Source: Sulfuricurvum sp. 17-40-25
GTDB lineage: Bacteria > Campylobacterota > Campylobacteria > Campylobacterales > Sulfurimonadaceae
Length of the DNA stretch: 40,620 nucleotides
Direction of reading: 5' to 3'
Assembly: GCA_002282015.1 (NCBI GenBank)
Contig: NCIJ01000017.1
Location: 1 to 40,620 of the forward strand
In this document: positions 24,330-33,943 of the stretch, piece by piece
How the letters are laid out: each line of letters begins with the position of its first letter
How positions within the stretch are numbered: the stretch's first letter is position 1
Notes under the pieces: generated by a model
Told to the model about the DNA's origin: nothing
Databases searched by the model: none
The model's input: the letters and a program-made list of their open reading frames with translations, nothing else
Made by a program: the position numbers and the translations under genes

Positions 24330-24673
24330 AATCCCTCTTTCTTGATTTTTCTTCTGCTACTGTTTTTATAACAATATATACTGCTAGAATCATTTCATTT
24401 AAATCATATCAATTATAGCGAATTGCAAACAATAACATATTATGAATGCTAAAATATATCGTAGATATTTACTATTGTGTTGGTATTACTGTTGTTTAAT
24501 TAACTTTGGAAATTTATTTTACTTTAGAGATACATAGACCCTTCAAAAAGACACTTGCTTAGACATGTGATGGTGAGTTTATGGATATGTTTGAGAAGCA
24601 AGCTAAAAAACATAGGTGTTGCACTTATGACTTGAATTGGTGCGTTAAGGAAATAAAAATAGTCTAACAAATC
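24330..24673. other. Divergent intergenic region with a 7-bp hairpin
   Basis: Between the fnr-type gene and the GGDEF-EAL gene. TATAAT on the minus strand near 24411-24417 is a possible fnr promoter. CTTGCTT (24554-24560) and AAGCAAG (24596-24602) form a hairpin with a 35-base loop. The 17-mer GTTAAGGAAATAAAAAT (24644-24660) recurs before cheY. No gene or riboswitch consensus was found. Confidence 0.4.
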
Positions 24674-24715
24674 TTGACTTAGATCAAATGCACTCGTTAT
24701 TAATTACACTAAAAT
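24674..24715 (+). promoter_or_regulatory. Promoter with Crp/Fnr-type box for the GGDEF-EAL gene
   Basis: TTGACTTAGATCAA (24674-24687), 22 bp, TAAAAT (24710-24715). The same layout as the nap and che promoters. The predicted transcription start coincides with the ATG at 24722, only six bases after the -10, so this mRNA would be leaderless unless ATG 24791 is the true start. Confidence 0.75.
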
Positions 24716-24721
24716 ACCTGC

Positions 24722-27700
24722 ATGATATCTTCAAAACTAAAATTATTCCTTCATATTCATTCGAGTCATCAAAATTCATTACGTGAAATTATGCCTAGAC
24801 TTCTAGCATTAGCGATTGCATTTATATTTATTGCGCTAATTCCTTCCCTATATATAACAGAGGGGTATAAGGATTATTTACCGCTACACATGATGCTCGA
24901 AACGATCGCGATTGTTATCGCAATGCAAGTAGCTGGACTGGGGTGGAGTGCTTTTAGTTATAAAATACCTGGCAATATAGTATTTCTTGCCTCCATATTT
25001 TTTGGTGTAGCCATACTCGATTTTTCTCATCTTCTTTCTTTTAATGGTATGCCAGACTACGTGACACCAAGCGGCTCGGATAAAGGAATTTATTTTTGGT
25101 TGGTTGCCCGTTTGCTTTTGGCGATTGGTCTTTTGATTTTTGCCATCTCTACATTACGTTCACTGGTTTCTAAAACTTCTCAATATCTTTTGCTCGCATC
25201 CCTATTTATCTTGATTGGTTTTATGCATTGGCTAATACTCTTTCATCAGGAGTTATTCCCACCTATGTTTATCGTTGAAGAGGGATTGACTGCACTAAAA
25301 ACAAATACAGAATATGTAATCATTGTACTTAATGTAATTACAGCGATTATGCTATGGCGACGCATGTATCAGCCTCAGACTTATGATACTGTGGCGATGT
25401 TTGCTGCAGTGTGTGTTATGGCAATGAGCGAATTATTCTTCACCTTTTATGCTGATGTGACTGATATTTATAATATCTCTGGTCATATTTATAAAGCAAT
25501 TGCATACCTGTTTATCTATCGCGCAATTTTTGTGACCACTGTTCAAGAACCTTTTGAAGAATTAAATACAATACAAAAACAGTTATATGATAAAAACCGG
25601 CTGCTCGACAGTATCGTCAACAATATTCCCCATATGATTTTTCTCAAATATGCCTCAGACCTACGCTATGCCTTATTCAATAAAGCAGGTGAAGAGTTAA
25701 CCGGGTTAAACGAACAAACTTTCTTAAATCATAGTGATTATGAATTTTATCCAAAAGAGCAAGCAGATTTTTTTATCCAAAAGGATCGTGAGACACTACG
25801 CAATGGTATCATTGTCGATATACCTAATGAGCCGATTGATACACCTCACGGAACGCGTATCCTGCATACAAAAAAGATTCCGATAAAAGATGAATACGGC
25901 CAGCCACAATATCTTTTGGGAATTTCAGAAGACATTACAGAGTGGATAAATACACAAGATGCTCTGCGTAAAAGTGAAAATTTCCTCAAAGAATCTCAAG
26001 AAATTGCGGCTTTAGGAAGCTACACGCTTGATTTACGTACTGAAATATGGACCAGTTCAAAGATCTTGGATCAGTTATTTGGGATAGATGCGACCTATGA
26101 ACACTCTTTAGCGGGGTGGAAAGCCCTGATTCATCCTGATGAGCAGATCAGAATGGATCATTGCATTAGAAATGAAGTGATTGAAAACCATAAGCCCTTC
26201 GATCAAGAATATCGTATCGTTCGTCAAGATGATCAATCTGTACGCTGGATACACGGTCTAGGAAAACTCGAATTTGATGCCCAAGGTTTACCTGTGAAGA
26301 TGGTAGGTACTATCCAGGATATCACCAGTACAAAACAACTTACAAGCTCACTGCTAAAGCTTTCATTAGCCGTTGAGCAAAGTCCAAATTCGATTGTTAT
26401 TACCGATCTCGAGGGCAATATCGAATATGTCAATAACATGTTTACTACGGTAACTGGGTACAGCATGGATGAGGCACTAGGTAAAAATCCTAGGATATTA
26501 AAATCTGATATAACTCCTCAAGCAACATACGATGATATGTGGGCTCATTTAACACGCGGTGATATATGGCATGGGGAACTTACCAATCGTCGAAAAGATC
26601 AAAGTATCTACATCGAATGGGCCACCATCTCTCCCGTAAAACAAGCCGATGGTAAAATAACCAATTTTGTGGCTATCAAAGAGGACATCACCAAAAGAAA
26701 GAATACTGAAGCACATATTCAATATCTCGCCCATTTTGATCAACTTACCGGTTTAGCAAATCGTGTCATGCTTAATGATCGGGTCACCTACCTTCTGAGT
26801 ATGGCACAACGCACCAATGAACCTTTGGCGGTCATGTTCCTGGATCTCGATCATTTTAAAAATATCAATGATACTTTAGGACATACTATTGGCGATCAGG
26901 TACTAATAGAGATGGCAAAACGAATCAAGGAAACCGTTCGGGATGAAGACACCGTAGCACGTTTAGGTGGAGATGAATTCATTATGCTTTTTCCTAATAC
27001 CGATTCAAGTGCTGCTATGCATATTGCCACAAAATTGATCGCAGAAATTTCAAGAATCTCGATTATTGAACACAATGAGCTGACTATCACCCCTTCGATC
27101 GGTATTGCGATTTATCCCAATGATGGTGAAAATTTTGAAACGCTTCTCAAAAATGCCGATACCGCCATGTACCGAGTCAAGAGCGATAGTCGTAATAATT
27201 TTCATTTCTTTACACAAGAGATGCAGTTAAATTTAGCCCGTAACCTGCAGCTGGAGAATGCACTGCGCCATTCGCTAGAACGTAATGAGCTAGAGGTGTA
27301 TTACCAGCCACAAGTTGCTATTGAAGATGGTCGTATTATTGGAGCAGAAGCTCTATTGAGATGGCATCACCCAGAGTTAGGGATGATTTCCCCTGCTGAA
27401 TTCATTCCAATAGCTGAAAGTAGTGGTCAAATCATTGCGATTGGGGAATGGGTTCTCCGTACTGCAATTCAACAAACGAAAGCGTGGATGGATAACGGAT
27501 TTAATCCTATGATAATCGCGATAAACTTATCTGCAATACAATTTCGGCAGAATAATTTACTTACACTGGTCACAGAGATTTTGGAACAAGTACAATTGCC
27601 ACACGAATATCTAGAATTGGAACTGACCGAAGCCGTTACGATGCATGATCCAGAATCTGTGATTGATGTCATGAATAAATTTCATGAACAAGGTATCCGC

Positions 27701-28006
27701 ATGTCAATCGATGACTTCGGTACAGGCTATTCTTCTCTAAGCTATCTCAAACAATTCAAAGTATACAAACTAAAAATTGATCAATCGTTCATTCGTGATA
27801 TTTCAGATGATCCTGACGACCGTGCTATCGTAAGTGCCATCATCGATATGGCGCATAACCTTGGATTGCAAACGATAGCAGAAGGTGTTGAGACTGCCGA
27901 GCAGTTGGCTTTTTTACGTTTACACGGATGCAATGAAGTACAGGGATATTATTTTAGTAAACCGCTTCCCTCCGTGGAATTTGAACAGTTCTTACATACA
28001 ACTTAA
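24722..28006 (+). CDS. MASE3-PAS-PAS-PAS-GGDEF-EAL c-di-GMP enzyme
   Basis: 1094 residues. The N-terminal MASE3 membrane sensor has about seven spans (about 25-275, with DFSHLLSFNGMP). Three PAS units follow (about 285-400, 410-530, 540-655). The GGDEF site is intact, Gly749-Gly750-Asp751-Glu752-Phe753, with RDED five residues ahead as the product-inhibition (RxxD) site. The EAL domain has EAL at 876-878, DDFGTGYSS at 997-1005 and KIDQSFI, so both cyclase and phosphodiesterase sites look active. It should tune c-di-GMP in response to a respiratory or light/redox cue. No Shine-Dalgarno precedes ATG 24722; M24 (24791) is the alternative start. Confidence 0.92.
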   Translation: MISSKLKLFLHIHSSHQNSLREIMPRLLALAIAFIFIALIPSLYITEGYKDYLPLHMMLETIAIVIAMQVAGLGWSAFSYKIPGNIVFLASIFFGVAILDFSHLLSFNGMPDYVTPSGSDKGIYFWLVARLLLAIGLLIFAISTLRSLVSKTSQYLLLASLFILIGFMHWLILFHQELFPPMFIVEEGLTALKTNTEYVIIVLNVITAIMLWRRMYQPQTYDTVAMFAAVCVMAMSELFFTFYADVTDIYNISGHIYKAIAYLFIYRAIFVTTVQEPFEELNTIQKQLYDKNRLLDSIVNNIPHMIFLKYASDLRYALFNKAGEELTGLNEQTFLNHSDYEFYPKEQADFFIQKDRETLRNGIIVDIPNEPIDTPHGTRILHTKKIPIKDEYGQPQYLLGISEDITEWINTQDALRKSENFLKESQEIAALGSYTLDLRTEIWTSSKILDQLFGIDATYEHSLAGWKALIHPDEQIRMDHCIRNEVIENHKPFDQEYRIVRQDDQSVRWIHGLGKLEFDAQGLPVKMVGTIQDITSTKQLTSSLLKLSLAVEQSPNSIVITDLEGNIEYVNNMFTTVTGYSMDEALGKNPRILKSDITPQATYDDMWAHLTRGDIWHGELTNRRKDQSIYIEWATISPVKQADGKITNFVAIKEDITKRKNTEAHIQYLAHFDQLTGLANRVMLNDRVTYLLSMAQRTNEPLAVMFLDLDHFKNINDTLGHTIGDQVLIEMAKRIKETVRDEDTVARLGGDEFIMLFPNTDSSAAMHIATKLIAEISRISIIEHNELTITPSIGIAIYPNDGENFETLLKNADTAMYRVKSDSRNNFHFFTQEMQLNLARNLQLENALRHSLERNELEVYYQPQVAIEDGRIIGAEALLRWHHPELGMISPAEFIPIAESSGQIIAIGEWVLRTAIQQTKAWMDNGFNPMIIAINLSAIQFRQNNLLTLVTEILEQVQLPHEYLELELTEAVTMHDPESVIDVMNKFHEQGIRMSIDDFGTGYSSLSYLKQFKVYKLKIDQSFIRDISDDPDDRAIVSAIIDMAHNLGLQTIAEGVETAEQLAFLRLHGCNEVQGYYFSKPLPSVEFEQFLHTT

Positions 28007-28079
28007 AATATCAAAAACTAAATTGAAGAGAAGACTCGCCTTTGGGGCTAAAAACGAATGTGAAATATTTTAATAACTA

Positions 28080-28121
28080 TTGACTTAGATCAAAAGCATT
28101 CATTATCAATTTTGCTAAAAT
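28080..28121 (+). promoter_or_regulatory. Promoter with Crp/Fnr-type box for the che operon
   Basis: TTGACTTAGATCAA (28080-28093), 22 bp, TAAAAT (28116-28121). The box is base-for-base the same as that at 24674, and flanking bases are also alike (AAA-GCA--C-TTAT-AATT---CTAAAAT). The leader to cheY is about 65 bases, with AAGGAAAT as ribosome site. Confidence 0.8.
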
Positions 28122-28192
28122 GATTCTTATCTTATAAATTAATAAATTCTAATATTTATTTTTTATTGAGTTACTAAGTTAAGGAAATAAAA

Positions 28193-28579
28193 ATGCCTAA
28201 AAAAGTCATAATTGTAGATGACTCTAAAGCCGTAGTTGCTACTGCGGAATTAGCGCTGGAAGAAATGATCAATACAAATCAAATTGAGTTTGTATCTTAT
28301 TTAAATCCAATGCAGCTTTTAGAAGCACTGCAAAATGGCAGTGAAACATTCGATCTACTCATCAGTGATGTCAATATGCCTCAACTCAATGGTCTTGAAC
28401 TTGCCAAAGCAATTAAATCCGATGACCGCTACAAAACAAAACCGATCATTATCCTCACAACCGAAGGGTCCAATGAAATGAAAATGGCGGGAAAAGAAAT
28501 TGGCGTCACCGGATGGATGGTTAAACCGTTTAGTGATGAAAAACTCGTTAAAACATTGAAAATGTTATTGGGGATCTGA
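28193..28579 (+). CDS. cheY: CheY-type response regulator
   Basis: 128 residues, one receiver domain: acid pair Asp9-Asp10, phospho-acceptor Asp59 (LLISDVNMPQ), a Thr switch (ILTTEG) and Lys in WMVKPF. No output domain. Partner of CheA in the operon; in most systems such a protein carries the signal to the flagellar motor or another target. First gene after the class II promoter, 2 bp before cheW. Confidence 0.92.
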   Translation: MPKKVIIVDDSKAVVATAELALEEMINTNQIEFVSYLNPMQLLEALQNGSETFDLLISDVNMPQLNGLELAKAIKSDDRYKTKPIIILTTEGSNEMKMAGKEIGVTGWMVKPFSDEKLVKTLKMLLGI

Positions 28580-28581
28580 TA

Positions 28582-29079
28582 ATGGAACAAAATACTTTGC
28601 AGTCAAAAAAAGAACGCTATTTGACCTTTTATCTAGGTAACGAGCAATACGGTATCGCAATTGATAGGATTAAAGAGATCATTGCGATGATGAAAGTAAC
28701 CCACATTCCAAAAACACCCGATTTTATGCGTGGTGTTATTAACCTTCGGGGTTTAATTATCCCTGTTGTGGATACACGTCTTCGTTTTGGTATGGAGTTT
28801 CGAGAGCCTGATATGCACACGACCATTGTCATCGTAGAAGTCGAGAAAATAAACATCGGCTTTATTGTCGACCGTGTCGAAGAGGTAGCCTCAATTGACC
28901 CTTCCCATCTAAGTGAGCCTCCACGTTTTGGAAGTCACATTGACACCGATTTTATCTGTTCAATGGCACAAATCGAAGAAAACGTCGTCATGATATTGGA
29001 CGTATTAAAACTGTTTGAAGCAGATGAACTGGTCAGTATCGAGAACATTACACAAACACACACAAGTCAAGGAGAATAA
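28582..29079 (+). CDS. cheW: CheW coupling protein
   Basis: 165 residues. [25 protein letters not shown], then [23 protein letters not shown] and [10 protein letters not shown] form the SH3-like CheW fold. It links the methyl-accepting protein to CheA. The C-terminal 20 residues are extra and polar. The stop is one base before the ATG of the MCP gene. Confidence 0.93.
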   Translation: MEQNTLQSKKERYLTFYLGNEQYGIAIDRIKEIIAMMKVTHIPKTPDFMRGVINLRGLIIPVVDTRLRFGMEFREPDMHTTIVIVEVEKINIGFIVDRVEEVASIDPSHLSEPPRFGSHIDTDFICSMAQIEENVVMILDVLKLFEADELVSIENITQTHTSQGE

Positions 29080-29080
29080 A

Positions 29081-30727
29081 ATGAGTTGGATGGATAATAT
29101 GGTACTTCGCAGTAAGTTAATTATGTTAACTGCAATAATGGTAATTGGTCTGATTGTACTAGGTGCTGTTGGGCTTAACTCAGTGAGTAACTGGAAAAAA
29201 CAAGTCAACGAAATCGGAGGCGTAAGTGTTCCCTCACTTTTAGGTTTAATGGATATGAGAGCGGGACAAGCTCGTATTATTTTACAACAATTTCGAGCAC
29301 GAGGGCTAAAAGATGATCCACAGCGGTTTGCAAAAACCGTTGATGTTATTGATCAAATGAATAAAGCATGGGAGCTTTACAACAAAGGATATGCCAAATA
29401 TAACTCGGTACCTCATACCGAAGTGGAAGTGATCGAATTCAAAAAATATGAAGAAAATTTCGCTAAATGGCAAGAAATTGCTAAAAAAATACAAAGCAAC
29501 TGTATTGAACCTCTCTCACGAACCAACGATCCGCGCATGGTGGATACATTATACGTAAAATTGTCAGAATTAATCTTAGAAGGGCTCACACCGAGTAAAA
29601 CCTTGGCATTAAATATCGATGCCATTATAAAAATGAATGCGGACCTTTCAACTGCCGCAGTTGAACAAGCGCAAAGTGATTCTTCCCTTGCCGTGACATC
29701 CACAATCACAGTTAGTGCTGTAGCATTATTGCTCGCCATTATCTTAGCAACCATCATCATCCGATCGGTAAATCGATCCATTTCGCAAAGTGTCACATCC
29801 ATTCGTGATGGAGCGATGCAAATTACCTCCGCAAGCGATCAAGTGGCTTCTTCCTCTTCTTCACTGGCACAAGGGGCTAGTCAACAGGCATCAAGTGTTG
29901 AGGAAGTAAGCGCGACCTTAGAGCAAAGTACTGCGATAAATTCCCAAAATACGGATAATGCACGCCAAGCGGATATATTAGCTAAAAATGCCAATGACTC
30001 AGCACGTTCCGGCTATGAAAAAGGGGAACAGCTTGCTCATTCGATGCAAGCCATCACCGCTTCAGCTTCCAAGATTTCAGGCATTATTAAAGCCATCGAT
30101 CAAATCGCATTTCAAACCAATTTACTTGCTCTTAACGCAGCAGTAGAGGCAGCTCGCGCAGGAGAGCATGGTCTTGGATTTGCCGTGGTTGCGGATGAAG
30201 TACGAAATCTCGCGCAAAGAGCAGCAGCTGCTGCCAAAGAAACTTCCGATATTATTGAAGTCGTAGTGGAGCAAATCAAAGAGGGAAATCAAATTGCCTT
30301 GGCAACGCATACCTCGTTTAAAGAAATCGTAGAACAGTCCAAAAAAGTATCCGATTTGATCGGAGAAATTTCCATCGCCGGAAGAGAACAATCCGAGGGA
30401 ATGGCACAGATCAATCAAGCAATGGGACATGTCGATCAAGTCACTCAACAAGTCGCAGCCAATTCCGAAGAAGCTGCAGCGGCGGCTGAAGAGCTCAATG
30501 CACAAGCAACCTCAATGATGGATACAGTTCGCACATTGGCAAAACTAGTTGGAATGGAAACCGATACCCCCATAGCAGCACCAAAGAAAAGAGCACTTGC
30601 TCATATCGAAATGAAATCGTTTTCGCCTCCTAAAAAAGTGATGCATGCTTCTTCCAATAAAGTGAATTCATCTTCAAGATCTGAAGATATTTTTCCTTTG
30701 CACGAAGATGATTTGAAAGAGTTTTAA
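29081..30727 (+). CDS. Methyl-accepting chemotaxis protein
   Basis: 548 residues from ATG 29081. Two membrane spans (about 12-32 and 193-215) enclose a 4HB-type periplasmic ligand domain. The cytosolic hairpin tip reads [41 protein letters not shown], nearly ideal. The C-terminal linker is proline/serine-rich and ends HEDDLKEF. CheD, CheR and CheB in the operon would methylate and deamidate it. No PAS domain; the ligand is unknown. Confidence 0.93.
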   Translation: MSWMDNMVLRSKLIMLTAIMVIGLIVLGAVGLNSVSNWKKQVNEIGGVSVPSLLGLMDMRAGQARIILQQFRARGLKDDPQRFAKTVDVIDQMNKAWELYNKGYAKYNSVPHTEVEVIEFKKYEENFAKWQEIAKKIQSNCIEPLSRTNDPRMVDTLYVKLSELILEGLTPSKTLALNIDAIIKMNADLSTAAVEQAQSDSSLAVTSTITVSAVALLLAIILATIIIRSVNRSISQSVTSIRDGAMQITSASDQVASSSSSLAQGASQQASSVEEVSATLEQSTAINSQNTDNARQADILAKNANDSARSGYEKGEQLAHSMQAITASASKISGIIKAIDQIAFQTNLLALNAAVEAARAGEHGLGFAVVADEVRNLAQRAAAAAKETSDIIEVVVEQIKEGNQIALATHTSFKEIVEQSKKVSDLIGEISIAGREQSEGMAQINQAMGHVDQVTQQVAANSEEAAAAAEELNAQATSMMDTVRTLAKLVGMETDTPIAAPKKRALAHIEMKSFSPPKKVMHASSNKVNSSSRSEDIFPLHEDDLKEF

Positions 30728-30991
30728 ATGGAATTTGACGGTGACGTACTGAAAATTGAACTTGATATGACAATGGACGACATTCGAACGTTTGAAGAGT
30801 TTATACGTCCCCGCTTGGAATATTTAGAGATGATCAGCATTGATGAAACAACAACACTAGTCTCTAGCGCCTTGCTGTCACTGCTGGTGAGTCTTAAAAA
30901 AACACGTCCTGAGCTTCAGATTCCTTTTTTAGACAAAAAAGAGTTTTCTTCAAGCGCTTTTGGAACCGTACATTGGATCGCTAATGACTAA
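30728..30991 (+). CDS. STAS-like small protein
   Basis: 87 residues. The pattern VLKIELDMTMDDIRTFEEFI then SIDETTTLVSSALLSLLVSLKKTRPELQIPFL resembles the STAS (anti-sigma-factor antagonist) fold, where the Thr/Ser after the acid marks the phosphorylation loop. Its gene abuts the mcp stop and overlaps cheA by 8 bp. STAS proteins accompany some non-flagellar chemosensory clusters; a partner kinase or phosphatase is not seen here. The fold call is moderate. Confidence 0.55.
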   Translation: MEFDGDVLKIELDMTMDDIRTFEEFIRPRLEYLEMISIDETTTLVSSALLSLLVSLKKTRPELQIPFLDKKEFSSSAFGTVHWIAND

Positions 30992-33080
30992 ACAAGAACA
31001 AGTCAAGGCAATTTTTATTGAAGAAGCCGGTGAAATCATTGAAAAGCTCAATGTTGATATTCTTCGTTTTGAAGAAAACTCCGCTGATTTTGAACTATTA
31101 AATGAAATTTTCCGAGGGGTACACACCCTAAAAGGAAATTCGAATGCATTTGGTTTTACACGACTGGGAGAATTTGTCCATCATTTCGAAGATTTACTCG
31201 ATCACTATCGCACGACAAAAGAAGCGATAGAACCCGATAATTTAGAGCTTTTTGTAGGAAGCGTCGACGTCATCAATGATGTGATGCAATGCGAATTAGA
31301 CACAGTTGAAGAATTGCCACAGAGCTACACTTTATATTTAGAGAAAATTATTGCACTAATGCTTTTTAAGACCAACCAAAATACCCCAGCGACCACCCCT
31401 GCTGAAACATCTCCACTTAATGATCTCGCATCCGAATTTAGCTTTGACGAAGAGCGACAGCCAAAAGAAGCGATTGAAAAACGAATTGAAGAGTATCAAA
31501 GTCAAGACAACAATCCTCTCAATTTGTTTTACATTGACCTGCGACTTGATTCTGATGGTTACAAAAGAGGATTTGATCCTTTGATTTTTTTGCATATCCT
31601 TCAAGAAAAAGCTTCCAGTGTGGAGAGTTTTTTCGATATGAGTTCGGTTAAATCTCTCGAAGAATTTTCCGCTGATGAGAATCAAATTGCCAATGTTTTG
31701 ATTTTAGTTCTCACCCAACAAAACATATCGGATATCGAAGAGTGTTTTGAGTTTTTATTCGAGCACGAATACACGATTCGTCAAATCGAGAAAGACAGCC
31801 CAACAGCAAATAAAACTTCTGAGATTTCAACAGATACTGCTGTTGCGGTTCCTGCACAAACAGAGTCTATAGTTAGTAAAAAAATAGAAAACTCAATACC
31901 AACGGCTACCCTTGTTAAATCAACCATCAAAATCGATACAAACAAACTAGACGAGCTTTTTGATTCCGTCGGGGAGCTAGTAATTGCTCAAAACTTCATT
32001 GCACAAAATGAAAAAATTAGGGCTATTGAAGATGAATCGATTTCAAGAGCCATCGAAACCCTCTCTAAAATTACCAAACGTATTCAAGACAGAGTGATGA
32101 GTCTTAGAATGGTTGCCATTCGTGATACTTTCGACAAAATGAAGCGCGTAGTTAGAGATACCTCTAAAAAAACAGGTAAACCGTTGCATCTCATTGTTCA
32201 GGGTGAAGATACGGAAATCGATAAAACAATGATCGACAGTCTCTCCGATCCCCTTATCCACATCATTCGAAACGCAATCGACCATGGACTCGAAAATGAT
32301 ATAGATGAACGTATAGCGGCAAACAAAGAGCCTGAGGGAACAATTACCCTTCGTGCCTATCATAAAAGCGGTAGCATTGTCGTGAGTGTAAAAGACGACG
32401 GACGAGGAATCAGCAAAGAAAAAGTTTTTCAAAAAGCGGTTTCCAAAGGAATTGTTGCTGCCGATGACAACTTGACAGATAGTCAAATCTTCAGTTTGAT
32501 TATGCAGCCTGGATTTTCAACCGTTGATGTGATCAGTGATCTCTCAGGTCGTGGAGTAGGACTGGATGTGGTCAAAACTTCCATCGAAAAGCTTCGCGGC
32601 AAAATTGAGATAGATTCAAAAATAGGAGAAGGGAGCACCTTTTCGATGGTGCTCCCTCTAACCCTGGCAATTATTGATGGAATGTTGGTCAAAGCTGCGG
32701 AAGAAATTTATATTATACCAACACTCAGTGTCGTTGAATCATTTAGACCCAATGAAGAAATTGTCCACGTCCTCAAAGGAAAAGGTGAATTTGTCAGCTT
32801 GCGAGGACAGCACATACCCATTGTCCGTCTCAGCGATGTTTTTTCTCTTTCTACGCAACGTATCAACCCATGGGAAGGGATTTTAGTCTGTGTAGAAACG
32901 GAATCAGGCCGCATTGCCATTATGGTCGATGAGCTTCTTGGACGTCAACAAGTGGTTATCAAAACGCTGGGTCAGTCATTAGCCAAACTCAAAGAAATCT
33001 CAGGCGGCGCTATCTTGGGTAATGGGGATATTGCTCTTATTTTAAATGTTGAAGCGTTCCGCCCTGCTTTGGAAGGTTAA
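30984..33080 (+). CDS. cheA: CheA histidine kinase
   Basis: 698 residues from ATG 30984. P1 Hpt with His47 in VHTLKGNSNAFGF; a CheY-binding P2-like region (about 150-270); P3 dimerisation LDELFDSVGELVIAQN; P4 ATPase with NAIDHGLE, DDGRGI and SGRGVGLDVVK; P5 CheW-like end (IDGMLVKAAEEIYIIPTLSV). No receiver domain at the C-terminus, unlike the flagellar CheA of many Campylobacterota, so this looks like a second system. It phosphorylates CheY and CheB. Confidence 0.95.
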   Translation: MTKQEQVKAIFIEEAGEIIEKLNVDILRFEENSADFELLNEIFRGVHTLKGNSNAFGFTRLGEFVHHFEDLLDHYRTTKEAIEPDNLELFVGSVDVINDVMQCELDTVEELPQSYTLYLEKIIALMLFKTNQNTPATTPAETSPLNDLASEFSFDEERQPKEAIEKRIEEYQSQDNNPLNLFYIDLRLDSDGYKRGFDPLIFLHILQEKASSVESFFDMSSVKSLEEFSADENQIANVLILVLTQQNISDIEECFEFLFEHEYTIRQIEKDSPTANKTSEISTDTAVAVPAQTESIVSKKIENSIPTATLVKSTIKIDTNKLDELFDSVGELVIAQNFIAQNEKIRAIEDESISRAIETLSKITKRIQDRVMSLRMVAIRDTFDKMKRVVRDTSKKTGKPLHLIVQGEDTEIDKTMIDSLSDPLIHIIRNAIDHGLENDIDERIAANKEPEGTITLRAYHKSGSIVVSVKDDGRGISKEKVFQKAVSKGIVAADDNLTDSQIFSLIMQPGFSTVDVISDLSGRGVGLDVVKTSIEKLRGKIEIDSKIGEGSTFSMVLPLTLAIIDGMLVKAAEEIYIIPTLSVVESFRPNEEIVHVLKGKGEFVSLRGQHIPIVRLSDVFSLSTQRINPWEGILVCVETESGRIAIMVDELLGRQQVVIKTLGQSLAKLKEISGGAILGNGDIALILNVEAFRPALEG

Positions 33081-33083
33081 TCG

Positions 33084-33908
33084 ATGGAAATTGAACTTTC
33101 AACCAAAGAATTCAGCCTTTTTCGTCAATATATTTATGAAAAAGTAGGAATATCCCTTTCTGAACAAAAAAACACCCTTGTTAAAGGGCGTTTAAATAAG
33201 CGCTTGAATCAGCTAGGTCTCACTTCATTTCATGCTTATTATGAATATTTAGTACGTGACACCTCGGGGGAAGAGCTTGGCTTTTTTGTGAGCGCCATAT
33301 CGACCAATGTAACCTCTTTTTTTAGAGAAACCGCTCAATGGAAATGGCTAGAAGGAGCTCTTCTAACGATACTTCAATCTAAAAAAGAAAAAAAAATCCG
33401 TATTTGGTCTGCAGGATGCTCCAGCGGTGAAGAACCATACACCATTTTAATGTTTTTACAAGAAAATTTGCAAAACTTTGAAAGCTGGGACATTAAGATT
33501 CTCGCGACCGATATATCTGAGAAAGTTCTTTCACATGCTATTCATGGTATTTATGAAGAGAAGCAAATTGAATCATTGCCAAAACATATCCTGCTCAAAT
33601 CCTTTCAAAAAATAGGTCAAGGCAATAACATCAAATACCAAATACTCCCCTCTTTACGGGAAAAAGTTACTTTCCGGCTTTACAATCTCGTCACGGATCC
33701 CTTTATTCTCAAAAATAATCAATTTGATATGATTTTTTGTCGAAATGTGATGATTTACTTTGATGATGTAACCCGATTTGAGGTTATCAGACGTTTCACC
33801 ACCATCATGCCCAAAGGGGCACCGCTGTTTTTAGGCAGTTCAGAGTCCCTCACCACTCATCGTGATACATTAAAGCTAATAGGCTCTTCGATCTATCAGC
33901 GATTATAA
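33084..33908 (+). CDS. cheR: CheR methyltransferase
   Basis: 274 residues. An N-terminal helical domain (LSTKEFSLFRQYIYEKVGISL) and the SAM fold with IRIWSAGCSSGEEPYTILM, ILATDISEKVLSHA and FDMIFCRNVMIYFD. It adds methyl groups to glutamates of the receptor, using S-adenosylmethionine. It starts 3 bp after the cheA stop. Confidence 0.94.
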   Translation: MEIELSTKEFSLFRQYIYEKVGISLSEQKNTLVKGRLNKRLNQLGLTSFHAYYEYLVRDTSGEELGFFVSAISTNVTSFFRETAQWKWLEGALLTILQSKKEKKIRIWSAGCSSGEEPYTILMFLQENLQNFESWDIKILATDISEKVLSHAIHGIYEEKQIESLPKHILLKSFQKIGQGNNIKYQILPSLREKVTFRLYNLVTDPFILKNNQFDMIFCRNVMIYFDDVTRFEVIRRFTTIMPKGAPLFLGSSESLTTHRDTLKLIGSSIYQRL

Positions 33909-33943
33909 TCAAACGTTTAATTAAAAACATACTAGGAAAAAAA

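Noticed and set aside
24554-24602. c-di-GMP riboswitch before the GGDEF-EAL gene
   Set aside because: Only one 7-bp stem is seen, and it lies upstream of the predicted promoter, so it would not be in the mRNA.
24644-28195. 17-mer GTTAAGGAAATAAAAAT shared by 24644 and the cheY ribosome site as a functional motif
   Set aside because: At 24644 no ATG follows and it lies before the promoter; AT-rich chance match or old duplication is enough.
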